A DNA stretch of 64,000 nt, from assembly GCF_029081005.1 (NCBI RefSeq), contig NZ_JAJQTQ010000021.1, forward strand, positions 1 to 64,000. The letters run 5' to 3'. Position 1 is the stretch's first letter. Every line of letters begins with the position of its first letter. The notes below the pieces were generated by a model. It saw nothing but the letters and a program-made list of their open reading frames with translations, was not told the DNA's origin and searched no databases. The DNA is from Halomonas elongata. GTDB taxonomy: Bacteria > Pseudomonadota > Gammaproteobacteria > Pseudomonadales > Halomonadaceae. Of this stretch, positions 21,301 through 29,288 are shown one piece after another. Made by a program: the position numbers and the translations under genes.

Positions 21301-24300
21301 TCACCCGCGAAGTCGAGTCCCTGGTTGGTCAGGTTCTGATCGACCAGATCCAGCTGCTCCTCGGTAGCCGCTCGGCCCGCCGTGGCGAAGCTCGGATCGC
21401 TCAGGTCGGTATTGGATAGACCGGTGATGTCGTTAGTGGTCGCATCCGTGACCACACTGCCCACCGTAACGCTGTTGTTGACTGTCACGTCATCAGCCAG
21501 ATCGAAAGTCACGTCTTCCTGCGTACCATCCGCCACGTTCTTGGCGATCACCAGATTACCGTCGGTGTTCGACAGATCGACGGTGTCACCCGGCGCCACA
21601 TTGGTGGAATCGGCGCCCTGAGCGGTGAGGTCCCAGCCCTGGCTGGCGTTTTCCACCGCCTGGTTGGTGGTGAACAACTGACTGCCGTTGATGGCATCGG
21701 TGCTGCTCGCCGAAATGCGACCCGCCGCCACGTTGGTGAGGGTACGCTCGTTGCCCGCATCACCCACGCTTACCGTGCCGGTCGGCGTTCCCCCGGCAAA
21801 GGTATAGTTGATACCGGCAATGGTGGTACTAGCGGTGCCCACCGGCGCGGCAGTCACCGAGTCGGTCCCCAGCGCCACGCTGTCGACATTACCTGCCGTG
21901 GCGCCGTACCCCATGGCGATCCCGCCATCCGCCGTGGCCGTGGCATCCACGCCGGACGCAATGGCGTTCACGCCGGTGGCACCATCGTTGTCGTAGTTGC
22001 CACCCTGGATGCCGCCATCATTGACGCTGTAATAGTGCGCCTTGTTCTCGTTGAAGTAGTCGAGATTGACCGCGTCGCCACCGTCGACCGGTGCACCGAC
22101 ATTGGTGATGGTGTCACCGCCCATGTCGATACCGTCGCCGTTGATCGTCGTGTCGCCGATCATCACCTCGTCGGAGAGATCGAAGGTAACCTCCTCCAGG
22201 GAACCATCGGCGGTGTTCTTGGCGATCACCAGATTGCCGTCGGTATTGGACAGGTCGACGGTGTCACCCGGCGCCACATTGGTGGGATCAGCGCCCTGAG
22301 CGGTGAGGTCCCAGCCCGTCGAGGCAACCGATTCCACCGCAGCCAGCTGGGACACATTGACCGCATCGGTATCTTCGGCACCGGCGGCGACGTTAGTAAT
22401 GCGCCGTTCGCTACCGGCGCTACCCACCGAAACTTCACTGGCCGCCGTCGGTGCGGCTACCGGAATCGGGTTGCCATCCGCATCCAACGGTTGATAGGCG
22501 GCACTACCCAGGGTACTGCCATCGGCTACCGAGCCTGAACCCAGAGCCACGCCATCGACAGCACTGGCACTGGCACCGGAGCCCAGGGCGACGCCATCAT
22601 CGGCCCCTGCACTGGCGTTGGTACCCATCGCGATGCCATCGAGTATCCCGTTGCCGGTAGATGCCGTGGTGCCCAGCACGACGTTACGTTGCCCCTGCGC
22701 CTGGGCGCCACTGCCGATTGCCAGATCGTCCGAGCCAAAGGTGGCCGCATCATTCCCGATGGCGATCTGCCGATCGCCGAACACATCGTTACTGGCACCA
22801 TCGCCCAGGGCAACGGACGAAATGCCACGTGACGATGCATCGGTACCCAGAGCCACGCTGTCAGCCTGATCGGCATTGGCACCATGGCCCATGGCCACGG
22901 TACCGTCGCCACTGGCGACGGCATCCACGCCGGACGCAATGGCGTTCACGCCGGTGGCCCCGTCGTTGGCGTAGTTGCCGCCCTGCACGCCATCATCGTT
23001 GACGCTGTAGTAGTGCGTCTGTCCCGCCTGGAGCTGCGCGACATTGACCGCATCGGTGCCCGCGGTGCCCGCCGCCACATTCGTGATCTGTCGGGTTTCG
23101 CCGTTACCCCCCACACTGACCGCACCTCGAGTGCTTAACCAGGTGCTGCTGGTATCCGTGGATGGCGCATCGGTCACCGGATCGTAACCCGCCACACCCG
23201 CAGCCGTGTTGGCTACCGAATTGTTACCCAAGGCCACGCCGTGGTCGACCGTGCTCGACGAGAGACTCCCCAGCGCCACCGAGTTGTCACCACTGGCATC
23301 CGTCAGGTAGCCCATCGCCACGGCATTGGTGCCAGACGTGCTCGTCCGTCCGCCCACAGCCACTCCGGAAGCACCAGTGACACTTGCTTCCGAACCGAGT
23401 GCGACACCAGCCACTGAACCACCATCGACGAAGCTGTCGTTACCGATGGCCACCGTACCCCAACCACTAGAACCATTACCCAGCGATTGGGCATTCTCGC
23501 CAATGGCCACGCCTAGATTGCCAGGTACGCTGGCTCCGGTGCCCATGGAGATGGCACTCGTGCCGCCAGCAGTGGCACCGCCCACCGCGATCGAGCCATC
23601 GCCGGCCGCACTGGCATCCACCCCTGCCGCCAGAGCGTTGACCCCGGTCGCGCCATCATTGGCGTAATTGCCGCCCTGCACGCCATCATCATTGACGCTG
23701 TAGTAATGGGTCTCGCTGGCCTTGAGCTGAGCGACATTGACCGCATCGCTGTCCTCGGTACCCGCGGCCACGCCGGTGATCTGACGATAGACGTCATTCC
23801 CGGCATCACCCACGGCCACCGCGCCGGTGGTGCTCTGGGTAGCGGCGATCTCCGCATCCAGCCCATCGGCGGCGCCGGTGGTCGGGTTATAGCCCTGGAT
23901 GCCTCCCGCGGTGTCGGCAATGGAGCCGTTGCCCAGCGCCACGCCCTCGGCCACGGTGACATCCGATCCGTTGCCCATCACGAAGGCATCGGCCACGTCC
24001 ACGTCGTTGCCATTACCGATGATACGGCTACCATCGGCATCCGCCTGCAGGATATTGTCATTACCGAACACCCCGGCCTCGTCGGCATCGATGGTGTTGT
24101 TGTTACCTACGGAATAGGAGCCCGCCCCCGTAATGGTGGTCGGATCGCCGATGGCGCCGGAGCCGACACCACTGACCTGATTACCCGTGCCGATGCTGAT
24201 GCTATCCTCGGCCGAGGCCACCGCACCGGTGCCCATCGCAATGGCATTGGGGCCACTCGCCTGCGCGACATCGCCCAGAGCCAGCGAACTCGGCCCCGTC

Positions 24301-25745
24301 GCCTGGGATTGATTGCCGACCGCAACGCCACCGGTTCCACTGGCGATGGCATCCACCCCCCCGGCCAGGGCATTCACGCCGGTCGCCCCGTCGTTGGCGT
24401 AGTTGCCGCCCTGCACGCCATCGTCATTGACGCTGTAGTAGTGCGTCTCGCTGGCCTTGAGCTGGGCCACGTTAACCGCGTCACTGTCTTCGGTGCCCGC
24501 AGCCACGCCGGTGATCTGACGATAGGTCCCCGCACCGGCATCACCCACGGCCACCGCCCCGGTGGTGCTCTGGGTCGCGGCAATGCCCGCATCCAGCCCA
24601 TCGGCGGCGCCGGTGGTGGGGTTGTAGCCCGCCACGCCCGCGCCGGTGTCGGCGATCGAGCCATTGCCCAGCGCCATGCCCTCGGCCACGGTGACATCCG
24701 CCCCGTTGCCCATCACGAAGGCATCGGGTACATCGACATCGTTGTCGTTACCGATGATACGGCTACCGGTGGCTGCCGCATCCAGCACGTTACGGTTGCC
24801 GAAAACACCGGCCTCGTCGGCGTCGATGGTGTTGTCGTTGCCCACGGAATAGGAGCCCGACCCCGTGATGGTGGTCGGGTCGCCGATGGCACCGGAACCA
24901 TCGCCGGACACGGTGTTGCCGGTACCGATGGAAATGGACTCGATGCCACTGGCCACGGCATCGGTGCCAAAGGCAATGGACGACGTGCCGGAAGCCGTCG
25001 CGGCATCACCGAACGCCAGGGTGGAATCCGCGGAAGCCGTGCTGCCCTGCCCAAAGGCCAGGGCAGTATCGCCGCTGGCAGTGACACCAGAGCCCAAGGC
25101 GATACTTTCGTCGACCGATGCTTGAGTATTGCGACCGATAGCAATAGCCCCGAGGGTCGAAGCCTGCGCATCATTGCCTATCGCAATCGATGCCGTCCCG
25201 GTCGCCATCGCCGGCGCCGCGTCGGTGACGCCAATACCAATGGCTCGCAGCGCCGTCGCCTGAGTGCCCCCACCAATAGCGGTTGCCGGGTTTAGATCAT
25301 TATTCCCCGTACCGGGGGCGCCCCCTACCGCGCCGAAACCGATGGCGACACCACCATAGGTTTCCGCGAGGCCACCCAATGCAACCCCCCCCTGCTCGGT
25401 CCCAACACCTGTATTCCCGGTTTCGGCATAAGATCCGCGTCCGATGGCAATCGAGCTCTCACCACCAGTCTCAGCGTTATTCCCCAACGCAATGGCCCAT
25501 TGGTTACAGGCGGTGGCACCGCTGCCAATGGCGATACGGCCGTTGTTGTCATTGCAGTCGTCGCCACCGCCGGCCTCGTAAGCATGAACCGGAGAGAGCG
25601 CACCGACACCGGCGACCAACCCAAGCGCCAACAGGGCACGGCGCACCAGACCGTCCCGGGATTTGGTCCGTCGCTTGGCCAGCTCGGAAGCCACGACGGA
25701 CTGTCCACGAGACACGCTCCAGACGATGCGAAAGATGGTATTCAT
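15351..25745 (-). CDS. Trimeric autotransporter adhesin 1 (type Vc, YadA family)
   Basis: 3464 aa, close in size to AtaA (3630 aa). The start at 25745 is preceded by AGGAGGGGG. An ESPR-type extended signal peptide spans residues 1-55 (MNTIFRIVWSVSRGQSVV, cleavage near SPVHA). The passenger consists of many YadA-like head repeats (SIAIGNDAQASTLGAIAIGR), neck segments (DAVNVAQL), Trp-ring/stalk modules (TNVAPGDTVDLSNTDGNL) and ten copies of an HYYSVNDxG module. The coiled-coil stalk near the C-terminus leads into a YadA membrane anchor of about 70 residues ending GAGVGAGFHW; the terminal aromatic residue suits Bam recognition. It forms a trimeric outer-membrane fibre. The TpgA-like gene follows 17 bp downstream. 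It is paralogous to the gene at 29289-42329. Confidence 0.95.
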   Translation of the reverse strand: MNTIFRIVWSVSRGQSVVASELAKRRTKSRDGLVRRALLALGLVAGVGALSPVHAYEAGGGDDCNDNNGRIAIGSGATACNQWAIALGNNAETGGESSIAIGRGSYAETGNTGVGTEQGGVALGGLAETYGGVAIGFGAVGGAPGTGNNDLNPATAIGGGTQATALRAIGIGVTDAAPAMATGTASIAIGNDAQASTLGAIAIGRNTQASVDESIALGSGVTASGDTALAFGQGSTASADSTLAFGDAATASGTSSIAFGTDAVASGIESISIGTGNTVSGDGSGAIGDPTTITGSGSYSVGNDNTIDADEAGVFGNRNVLDAAATGSRIIGNDNDVDVPDAFVMGNGADVTVAEGMALGNGSIADTGAGVAGYNPTTGAADGLDAGIAATQSTTGAVAVGDAGAGTYRQITGVAAGTEDSDAVNVAQLKASETHYYSVNDDGVQGGNYANDGATGVNALAGGVDAIASGTGGVAVGNQSQATGPSSLALGDVAQASGPNAIAMGTGAVASAEDSISIGTGNQVSGVGSGAIGDPTTITGAGSYSVGNNNTIDADEAGVFGNDNILQADADGSRIIGNGNDVDVADAFVMGNGSDVTVAEGVALGNGSIADTAGGIQGYNPTTGAADGLDAEIAATQSTTGAVAVGDAGNDVYRQITGVAAGTEDSDAVNVAQLKASETHYYSVNDDGVQGGNYANDGATGVNALAAGVDASAAGDGSIAVGGATAGGTSAISMGTGASVPGNLGVAIGENAQSLGNGSSGWGTVAIGNDSFVDGGSVAGVALGSEASVTGASGVAVGGRTSTSGTNAVAMGYLTDASGDNSVALGSLSSSTVDHGVALGNNSVANTAAGVAGYDPVTDAPSTDTSSTWLSTRGAVSVGGNGETRQITNVAAGTAGTDAVNVAQLQAGQTHYYSVNDDGVQGGNYANDGATGVNAIASGVDAVASGDGTVAMGHGANADQADSVALGTDASSRGISSVALGDGASNDVFGDRQIAIGNDAATFGSDDLAIGSGAQAQGQRNVVLGTTASTGNGILDGIAMGTNASAGADDGVALGSGASASAVDGVALGSGSVADGSTLGSAAYQPLDADGNPIPVAAPTAASEVSVGSAGSERRITNVAAGAEDTDAVNVSQLAAVESVASTGWDLTAQGADPTNVAPGDTVDLSNTDGNLVIAKNTADGSLEEVTFDLSDEVMIGDTTINGDGIDMGGDTITNVGAPVDGGDAVNLDYFNENKAHYYSVNDGGIQGGNYDNDGATGVNAIASGVDATATADGGIAMGYGATAGNVDSVALGTDSVTAAPVGTASTTIAGINYTFAGGTPTGTVSVGDAGNERTLTNVAAGRISASSTDAINGSQLFTTNQAVENASQGWDLTAQGADSTNVAPGDTVDLSNTDGNLVIAKNVADGTQEDVTFDLADDVTVNNSVTVGSVVTDATTNDITGLSNTDLSDPSFATAGRAATEEQLDLVDQNLTNQGLDFAGDSGTDVHRDLGQTLNVVGGADASGNTNISTVANGTDALEIVMTDQPQFGNVTVNTGGGNTINGLSNTTFDPNAFTSGQAATEDQLAQVSDVANTGWDLTAESADPTNVAPGDTVDLSNTDGNLVIAKNAADGPLEEVTFDLSDEVTIGDTTINDDGIDMGGDTITNVGAPVNGGDAVNLDYFNENKAHYYSVNDGGTQGGNYANDGATGVNAIASGVDAMATADGGIAMGYGATAGNVDSVALGTDAVTAAPVGTASTTIAGLNYTFAGGTPTGTVSVGDVGNERTITNVAAGRISASSTDAINGSQLFASNQAIENLNTDLQDSKVRYYSVNDGGTQQDNYANDGAEGVDSLAAGVAASTDAGAERAVSLGYTTSAVGVDSVAIGQYASAETEGAIAIGRDATANGGQSTSIGYGNTATGDGAVAIGDPSTAIGDGAVVMGKDNYAEGTGAVSLGNNNTSEGDGALAIGDTNTSDGNGAITMGVNNQATGNGAVAMGNDNVVTGDGAFAVGNNATSGALDTLALGTQATATQQHAMALGNSSEATGFASFAAGNTAVASGEASMALGQIAEATGLRSSAIGLDALASAEDALGVGTEVEASGLRSTALGNFSVAGGQAALALGSNSQANVEGSVALGARSDVLHEQSVALGAATETVRGAQAGYTGYGKDVTEDSVGEIAIAQVARIDDDGNQLTVPGNRQITGVAAGVEDTDAVNVSQLKGIETHYYSVNDDGTQDGNFDNDGATGVNAIASGVDATATADGGIAMGYGATAGNVDSVALGTDSVTAAPVGTASTTIAGINYTFAGGTPTGTVSVGDAGNERTLTNVAAGRISASSTDAINGSQLFATNQAVENASQGWDLTAQGADSTNVAPGDTVDLSNTDGNLVIAKNAADGPLEEVTFDLSDEVTIGDTTINDDGIDMGGDTITNVGAPVDGGDAVNLDYFDENRAHYYSVNDDGVIGGNYDNDGATGVNALAGGVDALASADGATSLGFGADARILGSVALGSGSISNRALAPASGFIPANGATIEYNTTDKELLGAISVGDDDSYRQITNVADGTQAQDAVTVRQLQGAVGSVIDTGIKYFHANSTQPDSAAVGQDSIAVGPTTVVNGDAGIGMGNGAIVGQMAPGGTAIGDGAEVMLSDGMALGTASLSEAQQGIALGAGATVSHDQSVALGSNSVTAEPVATSGTTIAGTDYDFAGTAPQSTVSVGDVGKERTITNVAAGRVSETSTDAINGSQLYATNQAVETIGAGWTISAEGSNASNVGVDSATGNAMDLSNADGNIVVSKAPDSNDVTFDLSDEVTVGDTMINEDGIDMGGDTITNVGAPVNEGDAVNLEYFNENRSHYYSVNDGGTQGGNYDNDGATGMNAIAAGVDASATADGAVAMGDGATANEADSVALGSDSVTAPVAATTEVVIDGETYVVAGSDPAGSVSVGDVDAERTVTNVAAGRVSETSTDAVNGSQLHAATQSIENLNDEVEAGQVHYYSVNDAGTQGGNYANDGATGVNAIASGVDATATADGAIAMGDGATASETDSVALGSGATTEAAVGTADFTLGGQTYAFAGASPIGTVSVGSAGAERTITNVAAGRISADSTDAINGSQLHATNQAVENVEGRVGDVEGDVNELGDRVTNVEGDVANIGDEVDQLDDQAVKYDTNDDGSVNYDSITLEGDGGTTITNVADGEIAEDSSDAVNGGQLWEVQEQITNIDEGGIKYFKANSEAADARAEGAESVAMGPESVAQGDQSVATGDGAVAESEGGVALGAGSQATREGMDGAEEAFSGESVASTQGAVSVGSDGGERQITHVAGGTAATDAVNVRQLESVQEGAVNYDRNDDGSVDYSSVTMGQEGTPTQIHNVAAGEAPTDAANVGQLEELNQQFNQQIGGLNKRIDDVEDDANAGSASAIAAASVPQAYLPGKSMVSAGAGTYSGESAVAVGVSRLSDNGRWAVKLNATGDSQGNFGAGVGAGFHW
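18664..19085 (-). repeat. ~420-bp internal duplication in autotransporter 1 (copy A)
   Basis: This segment is nearly identical to 21577-21998, at a constant offset of 2913 bp (971 codons, in frame). Only a few substitutions were seen by eye, for example GGTGGCGAAC versus GGTGGTGAAC. It covers the stalk-to-neck-to-head transition. Recent duplication or gene conversion within the gene is likely. Confidence 0.8.
19771..20036 (-). repeat. 266-bp block shared with autotransporter 2
   Basis: Matches 33280-33545 at a constant offset of 13509 bp with three substitutions seen (all G/A). It encodes a run of head repeats of the GDGAVAIGDPSTAIGDGAVV type. The flanking sequences are more diverged, which points to a localised exchange between the two paralogues. 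Confidence 0.85.
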
Positions 25746-26461
25746 ACCCCCTCCTGTTCCCGTGCGAGAGTTCTGGTCTCTCCGGTCAGAGAAAATTTCA
25801 TTATTACTCGATGGGCCAGCTCACCACGTCCCTCGCTCCATCCCCGAAAGCGAAAACAGAGTGTCAGACTCACTCAGTCCGAATGGTTAACCGCTGAGGC
25901 CAGGCACTTTCCGTATTTCCGCCGTGAACTGGCCTCATGCCGGTCTACCAGGCACTGTCCCTACCACTAATGCAGAAGCCGCCCCAAATATTAAATAATT
26001 TAAATACGCCATTTCTAAGGTAGTGCCAGCCGCCTCATACTGACAAGCAGAAATGACTTAATTATCGAATCAAGACCACGAAAGGCTGAAGAGATCGTTG
26101 TTACAACATCACACAAATACCAGCTGAAGTATCCATCACTCAGTTTCTTCTACAAGATGTAGGGTGAAACGCATCAGCCATTACTTGCAGACAAGCCTTC
26201 AATAAAACATACGTATGTTTTATTTTTCGACAGCACAAGATGAAATATGCCGCGGCATGATTGCTCGGCACCGTAAGGAAGTTGTCTGGATACAAGAGCG
26301 GCGAGCACCCAACCGCTCAAGGGACAGGCGGGAAGATATCAGTCGAGAAAAGGTATTCCATCACTCAGGGGCGGCATGGCGCAAGAACTGGCGCTGCTGA
26401 GCTTCGAAGCCTCAAGCGGGCCTTCAGGAAAACACAAGATCACCATCTCGGCCCTACCGCC
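25746..26461. other. Gene-free region upstream of autotransporter 1
   Basis: 716 bp between the autotransporter start and the response-regulator stop, both on the minus strand. The part at about 25980-26230 is AT-rich. It contains GGTTAACC at 25885-25892, a perfect 24-bp palindrome at 26201-26224 and a GCTTCGAAGC palindrome at 26401-26410. It should carry the autotransporter promoter and a long leader. The short open frames here have no family features and no ribosome sites. Confidence 0.6.
26201..26224. promoter_or_regulatory. Perfect 24-bp palindrome
   Basis: The half-site AATAAAACATAC is followed immediately by its exact complement, centred on ACGT. It is AT-rich and followed by TTTT on the plus strand. 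It could be an operator for a dimeric regulator or a weak terminator hairpin. It lies about 460 bp upstream of autotransporter 1. Confidence 0.5.
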
Positions 26462-27205
26462 TTACCTGTCTTCGGATAACCTCTGGAGTCGATAGCCATA
26501 ACGATAGACGGAAGAAAGTTTCCAGCCACGTTCGGCGTTCAAGCCCAGCTTTCTTCTCAGACGATAGATATGGACATCCAGTGTCCGGGACATCGGGCTT
26601 TCCTCCTGCCCCCAGATCGTCTCATAGAGGTAGGAGCGGCTCAGCGGATGATTCAGGTTACGCAGCAGAAACAGCGCCAGGCGAAATTCCTGGTGGGTCA
26701 ACTTGACGGGCTCACCATCGACCGAAATGGTCTCTTCCCTGGGAGTCACGGTGATATCACCATGGCTGAAAGGCTCATCACGGTGCTTGCCCCCCACATG
26801 ATGGCGGCGCAGTGTCGTCAAGACGCGCGCGATCAATTCTTCGGAACGAAAAGGTTTGCTGACGAAGTCTTCGGCACCAGCCTTCAAGGCCTCGACAACG
26901 TCCTGCTCCGAATCTCGGTTGGTCACCATGATCACGGGGGGAGGTGACTGGAAGTACTCATCCATCCAGTGCAGGATCTCTGGCCCGTTCATGTCCGGCA
27001 ACATCCAGTCGAGGAGCACGAGGTTATAGGTATTGCGCTTGATCCCGCGAATGAAGGCCCTGGCATTCTGGTAGCTGTCGATCTGCCACCCCATTTCTCC
27101 GCCATCGACGCGCCAGTCCTTCGAACTTTGCTCCGACGCCGTTTGCAGCAGGCTCGATAGCTGACCGAGACATACGGGATCATCCTCAAGAATGGCTATG
27201 AACAT
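26462..27205 (-). CDS. OmpR/PhoB-family response regulator, orphan
   Basis: 247 aa from the ATG at 27205 (GAGGAG upstream); a TTG 18 bp earlier is less likely. Receiver domain with acidic pocket Asp8/Asp9, phosphoacceptor Asp66 (VLLDWMLPDMNG), switch Thr95 and Lys117 (FVSKPF). The C-terminal winged-helix DNA-binding domain at about 145-240 carries the typical SRTLDVHIYRLRRKLG recognition-helix motif. No kinase gene is adjacent. It lies between the two trimeric autotransporter loci and is divergent from an EAL gene. The kinase at 44212-46554 lacks a regulator and is a candidate partner (inference). It may regulate the nearby adhesin genes. Confidence 0.9.
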   Translation of the reverse strand: MFIAILEDDPVCLGQLSSLLQTASEQSSKDWRVDGGEMGWQIDSYQNARAFIRGIKRNTYNLVLLDWMLPDMNGPEILHWMDEYFQSPPPVIMVTNRDSEQDVVEALKAGAEDFVSKPFRSEELIARVLTTLRRHHVGGKHRDEPFSHGDITVTPREETISVDGEPVKLTHQEFRLALFLLRNLNHPLSRSYLYETIWGQEESPMSRTLDVHIYRLRRKLGLNAERGWKLSSVYRYGYRLQRLSEDR

Positions 27206-27607
27206 CAGGATGCAGCTCCTCAAGCATGAATTTCACGATTCTTCATACATCATGAACGTCTCACGCAGTATAGCCAACCCGTCACACTTTGACACACTTC
27301 AACGTTTCCCAGAAAGTCACATGCTTCCAGATAGTTAAAAAAAGCCTGGCCAGGAGCCAGGCAAAAGCAGGGAGCCATGGGTGAGCCCATGACGCCGCCA
27401 TGATATGCAATGCACGATAGAGTGTTAACTGATCAATCATGAAGAATTGAAAACATTAAATTAGAAAAAACAATCAATAACGCATACGACACACCTTCCC
27501 GAAAGCTCATTTTTCTTCACTCTCTAGCGCTTGAGCCCCATGCACATTGCGCGTAAACATGAGATGTTCATCAGGCTCTCCCTTCACCGAGCAACGTAGG
27601 GTAGCGT
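27206..27607. other. Divergent promoter region of the response regulator and EAL genes
   Basis: 402 bp, AT-rich in the middle. It holds a strong intrinsic-terminator-like hairpin facing the minus strand (27335-27362), a small CATGGG/CCCATG hairpin at about 27374-27390 and TGTTAACT at 27423-27430. No protein-coding frame is credible. Confidence 0.55.
27335..27362 (-). terminator. Intrinsic terminator upstream of the response-regulator gene
   Basis: On the minus strand a 7-bp GC-rich stem (GCCTGGC / GCCAGGC, 5-nt loop) is followed by seven T residues. No minus-strand gene ends here. It must therefore be a leader attenuator 130 bp before the regulator start, the 3' end of a small RNA, or a barrier to read-through. 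Confidence 0.65.
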
Positions 27608-28351
27608 ATGCCTTCAACGCCCCACCTTTTCTACCAGCCAAAGGTCAAGCTGTCCGGAAAGGCCTCTCGCCTCCTTGGCTTCGAAGGGTTATTTCGCTCG
27701 GTACGTTCGTCTGGTGAAGCCATCGCTCCATCCCGATTATCCTCGCGTCAGCGAGCCCAGCTGGAATCGAGCGGTCACTTTCTGTGGTCCCTGGAAGCCG
27801 CGACCCGCTTCATGGAAGTCCTGGGCGCCTCGTCTTCATTGACGATCAACCTCAACCTGCCCGGTCATCTTCTGGAGCAATCTCATTTCACACAGCGTGT
27901 TCTACAATGGCATCACGCACATCACTTGCATGCACATCGTATCGTGATCGAGATACTCGAAACTTCGGTCATACGTGACGTCGAGCGTGCCGCATTCCAC
28001 TTGACTCGACTCAGGCAGGCCGGCTTCCGGATCGCCCTGGACGATTTCGGTATCGGTCACTCGGACCTGTCGAACCTTCGTCAACTCCCCATCGATATCG
28101 TCAAGATCGATACGGCACTGGTGACGGCCGCCTCGGGTCGGGACTCGGAACGAGATTTCCTGGAAGGACTGATGAACTTGCTGCACGGCCTGGGGAAGAA
28201 AGTCATTCTGGAGGGCATCGAATCAGAAGCTTCATTGGCACTGGCGCGAGACCTGGGGGCTCACGGTCTTCAAGGGTATTATTTTGGACACCCGATGCCC
28301 CCTCACCAAGCCTCCAGGTATCCACTGACTCAACCGCTACCGTCGTCCTGA
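27608..28351 (+). CDS. Stand-alone EAL-domain protein (putative c-di-GMP phosphodiesterase)
   Basis: 247 aa, a single EAL domain with no membrane segment or sensor domain, so cytoplasmic. Catalytic-type motifs are largely kept: FEGLFR in place of EALLR, NLNLP, the Glu in IEILET, LDDFGIGHSDL, KIDTAL, EGIES and the Gln in LQGYYFGHP. The Ala to Gly change in the signature is the only visible deviation, so activity is plausible. It is divergent from the OmpR-type regulator and convergent with the second TpgA-like gene. Its position suggests control of adhesion through local c-di-GMP (inference). Confidence 0.88.
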   Translation: MPSTPHLFYQPKVKLSGKASRLLGFEGLFRSVRSSGEAIAPSRLSSRQRAQLESSGHFLWSLEAATRFMEVLGASSSLTINLNLPGHLLEQSHFTQRVLQWHHAHHLHAHRIVIEILETSVIRDVERAAFHLTRLRQAGFRIALDDFGIGHSDLSNLRQLPIDIVKIDTALVTAASGRDSERDFLEGLMNLLHGLGKKVILEGIESEASLALARDLGAHGLQGYYFGHPMPPHQASRYPLTQPLPSS

Positions 28352-28402
28352 TCCATCGATCGAGACACCGTCGACACCTTGGAACACCTGCCATGACGCA
28401 AA

Positions 28403-28436
28403 CGGCCCCGACACTCTCACTCGAGTGCCGAGGCCG
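28403..28436. terminator. Hairpin between the convergent EAL and TpgA-like genes
   Basis: A 14-position imperfect stem with two mismatch/wobble positions (CGGCCCCGACACTC pairing with GAGTGCCGAGGCCG). The minus strand continues with a short TTT. It probably terminates the second autotransporter operon and may work in both directions. Confidence 0.5.
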
Positions 28437-28457
28437 CTCCATCACTGTCACACCGGC

Positions 28458-29279
28458 TCAGTTGACTGCTCTCTCCGTCACCTCGACCTCCACGCGGCGA
28501 TTCGGCCTCAGACAGGCCTTGAGGCCCGACGTGGCGCGCGATCCGGGGCATTGAACGAGCGGATTTCGCTCGCCCAGCCCGATACTGCGAACCGTCGTCG
28601 TCGCCATGCCTTGATCGATCAACTCAGCCTGCACCGCGGCGGCGCGCCGTTCGGAGAGCATCAGATTATAGGCATCGCTGCCCAGGCGGTCGGTATAACC
28701 CATGACCACGATTTCCGGTGAGGAAAACTCCTCGCGTATTCTCTGGGTCAGTCTCGAGATCTCACGTCGTCCTTTGTTCGTCAGCGCACTGCTGTCGTAA
28801 TCGAACAAGGTATCGGCAGCCAGCGTCATGGGCTCCGACGCTTCCCGGGGCTTGAGCAGGGCAGCACATTCGGACTCATGCCAGTGCAGGCTTTCGGCGA
28901 GCATGTCTTCACCGAACTGCACCTGATACTGACAGGTCCGATAATCTCCCTTTCCCGTCGGTACGTGAAAGATATAATTCCACTCCTTCACATTGAAGAG
29001 TCCCTCATCGAAGTGCGGATTCCCGAGCAGATCGCGAATCTGGTCCTTGGAAACCCCGACCTGCATCTTGCGGAGGTTCTCGATGTTGACGTAGGTCCCT
29101 TCCTCGATCCAGGCGCTATCCGGGTCCGGGAAGGCGACGCCTTCCCGTTCCATCGACCGGCCGGGCGCTGAATCCCCCTCGACCGTCGCGGCACATCCCT
29201 GAAGGCCCAGCACCGCCAGCCCGGCGATGCCAAGAGCCTGCTTCATACCACGATAGATATAATCATGCATGGTCAGCAT
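28458..29279 (-). CDS. TpgA-like lipoprotein (BamE/SmpA + OmpA domains), locus 2
   Basis: 273 aa, a close paralogue of the product of 14515-15333. It has lipobox LGLQGC (Cys29 from the first ATG), a BamE-like domain (GVSKDQIRDLLGNPHFDEG) and an OmpA-like domain with GYTDRLGSDAYN and PNRRVEVEV, so the peptidoglycan-binding residues are kept. It begins 9 bp after the stop of autotransporter 2, so the two are an operon. GAGG directly abuts the first ATG; the ATG at 29270 would have better spacing and may be the real start. It is expected to help assemble or anchor autotransporter 2. Confidence 0.88.
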   Translation of the reverse strand: MLTMHDYIYRGMKQALGIAGLAVLGLQGCAATVEGDSAPGRSMEREGVAFPDPDSAWIEEGTYVNIENLRKMQVGVSKDQIRDLLGNPHFDEGLFNVKEWNYIFHVPTGKGDYRTCQYQVQFGEDMLAESLHWHESECAALLKPREASEPMTLAADTLFDYDSSALTNKGRREISRLTQRIREEFSSPEIVVMGYTDRLGSDAYNLMLSERRAAAVQAELIDQGMATTTVRSIGLGERNPLVQCPGSRATSGLKACLRPNRRVEVEVTERAVN

Positions 29280-29288
29280 CCTCGTCGC

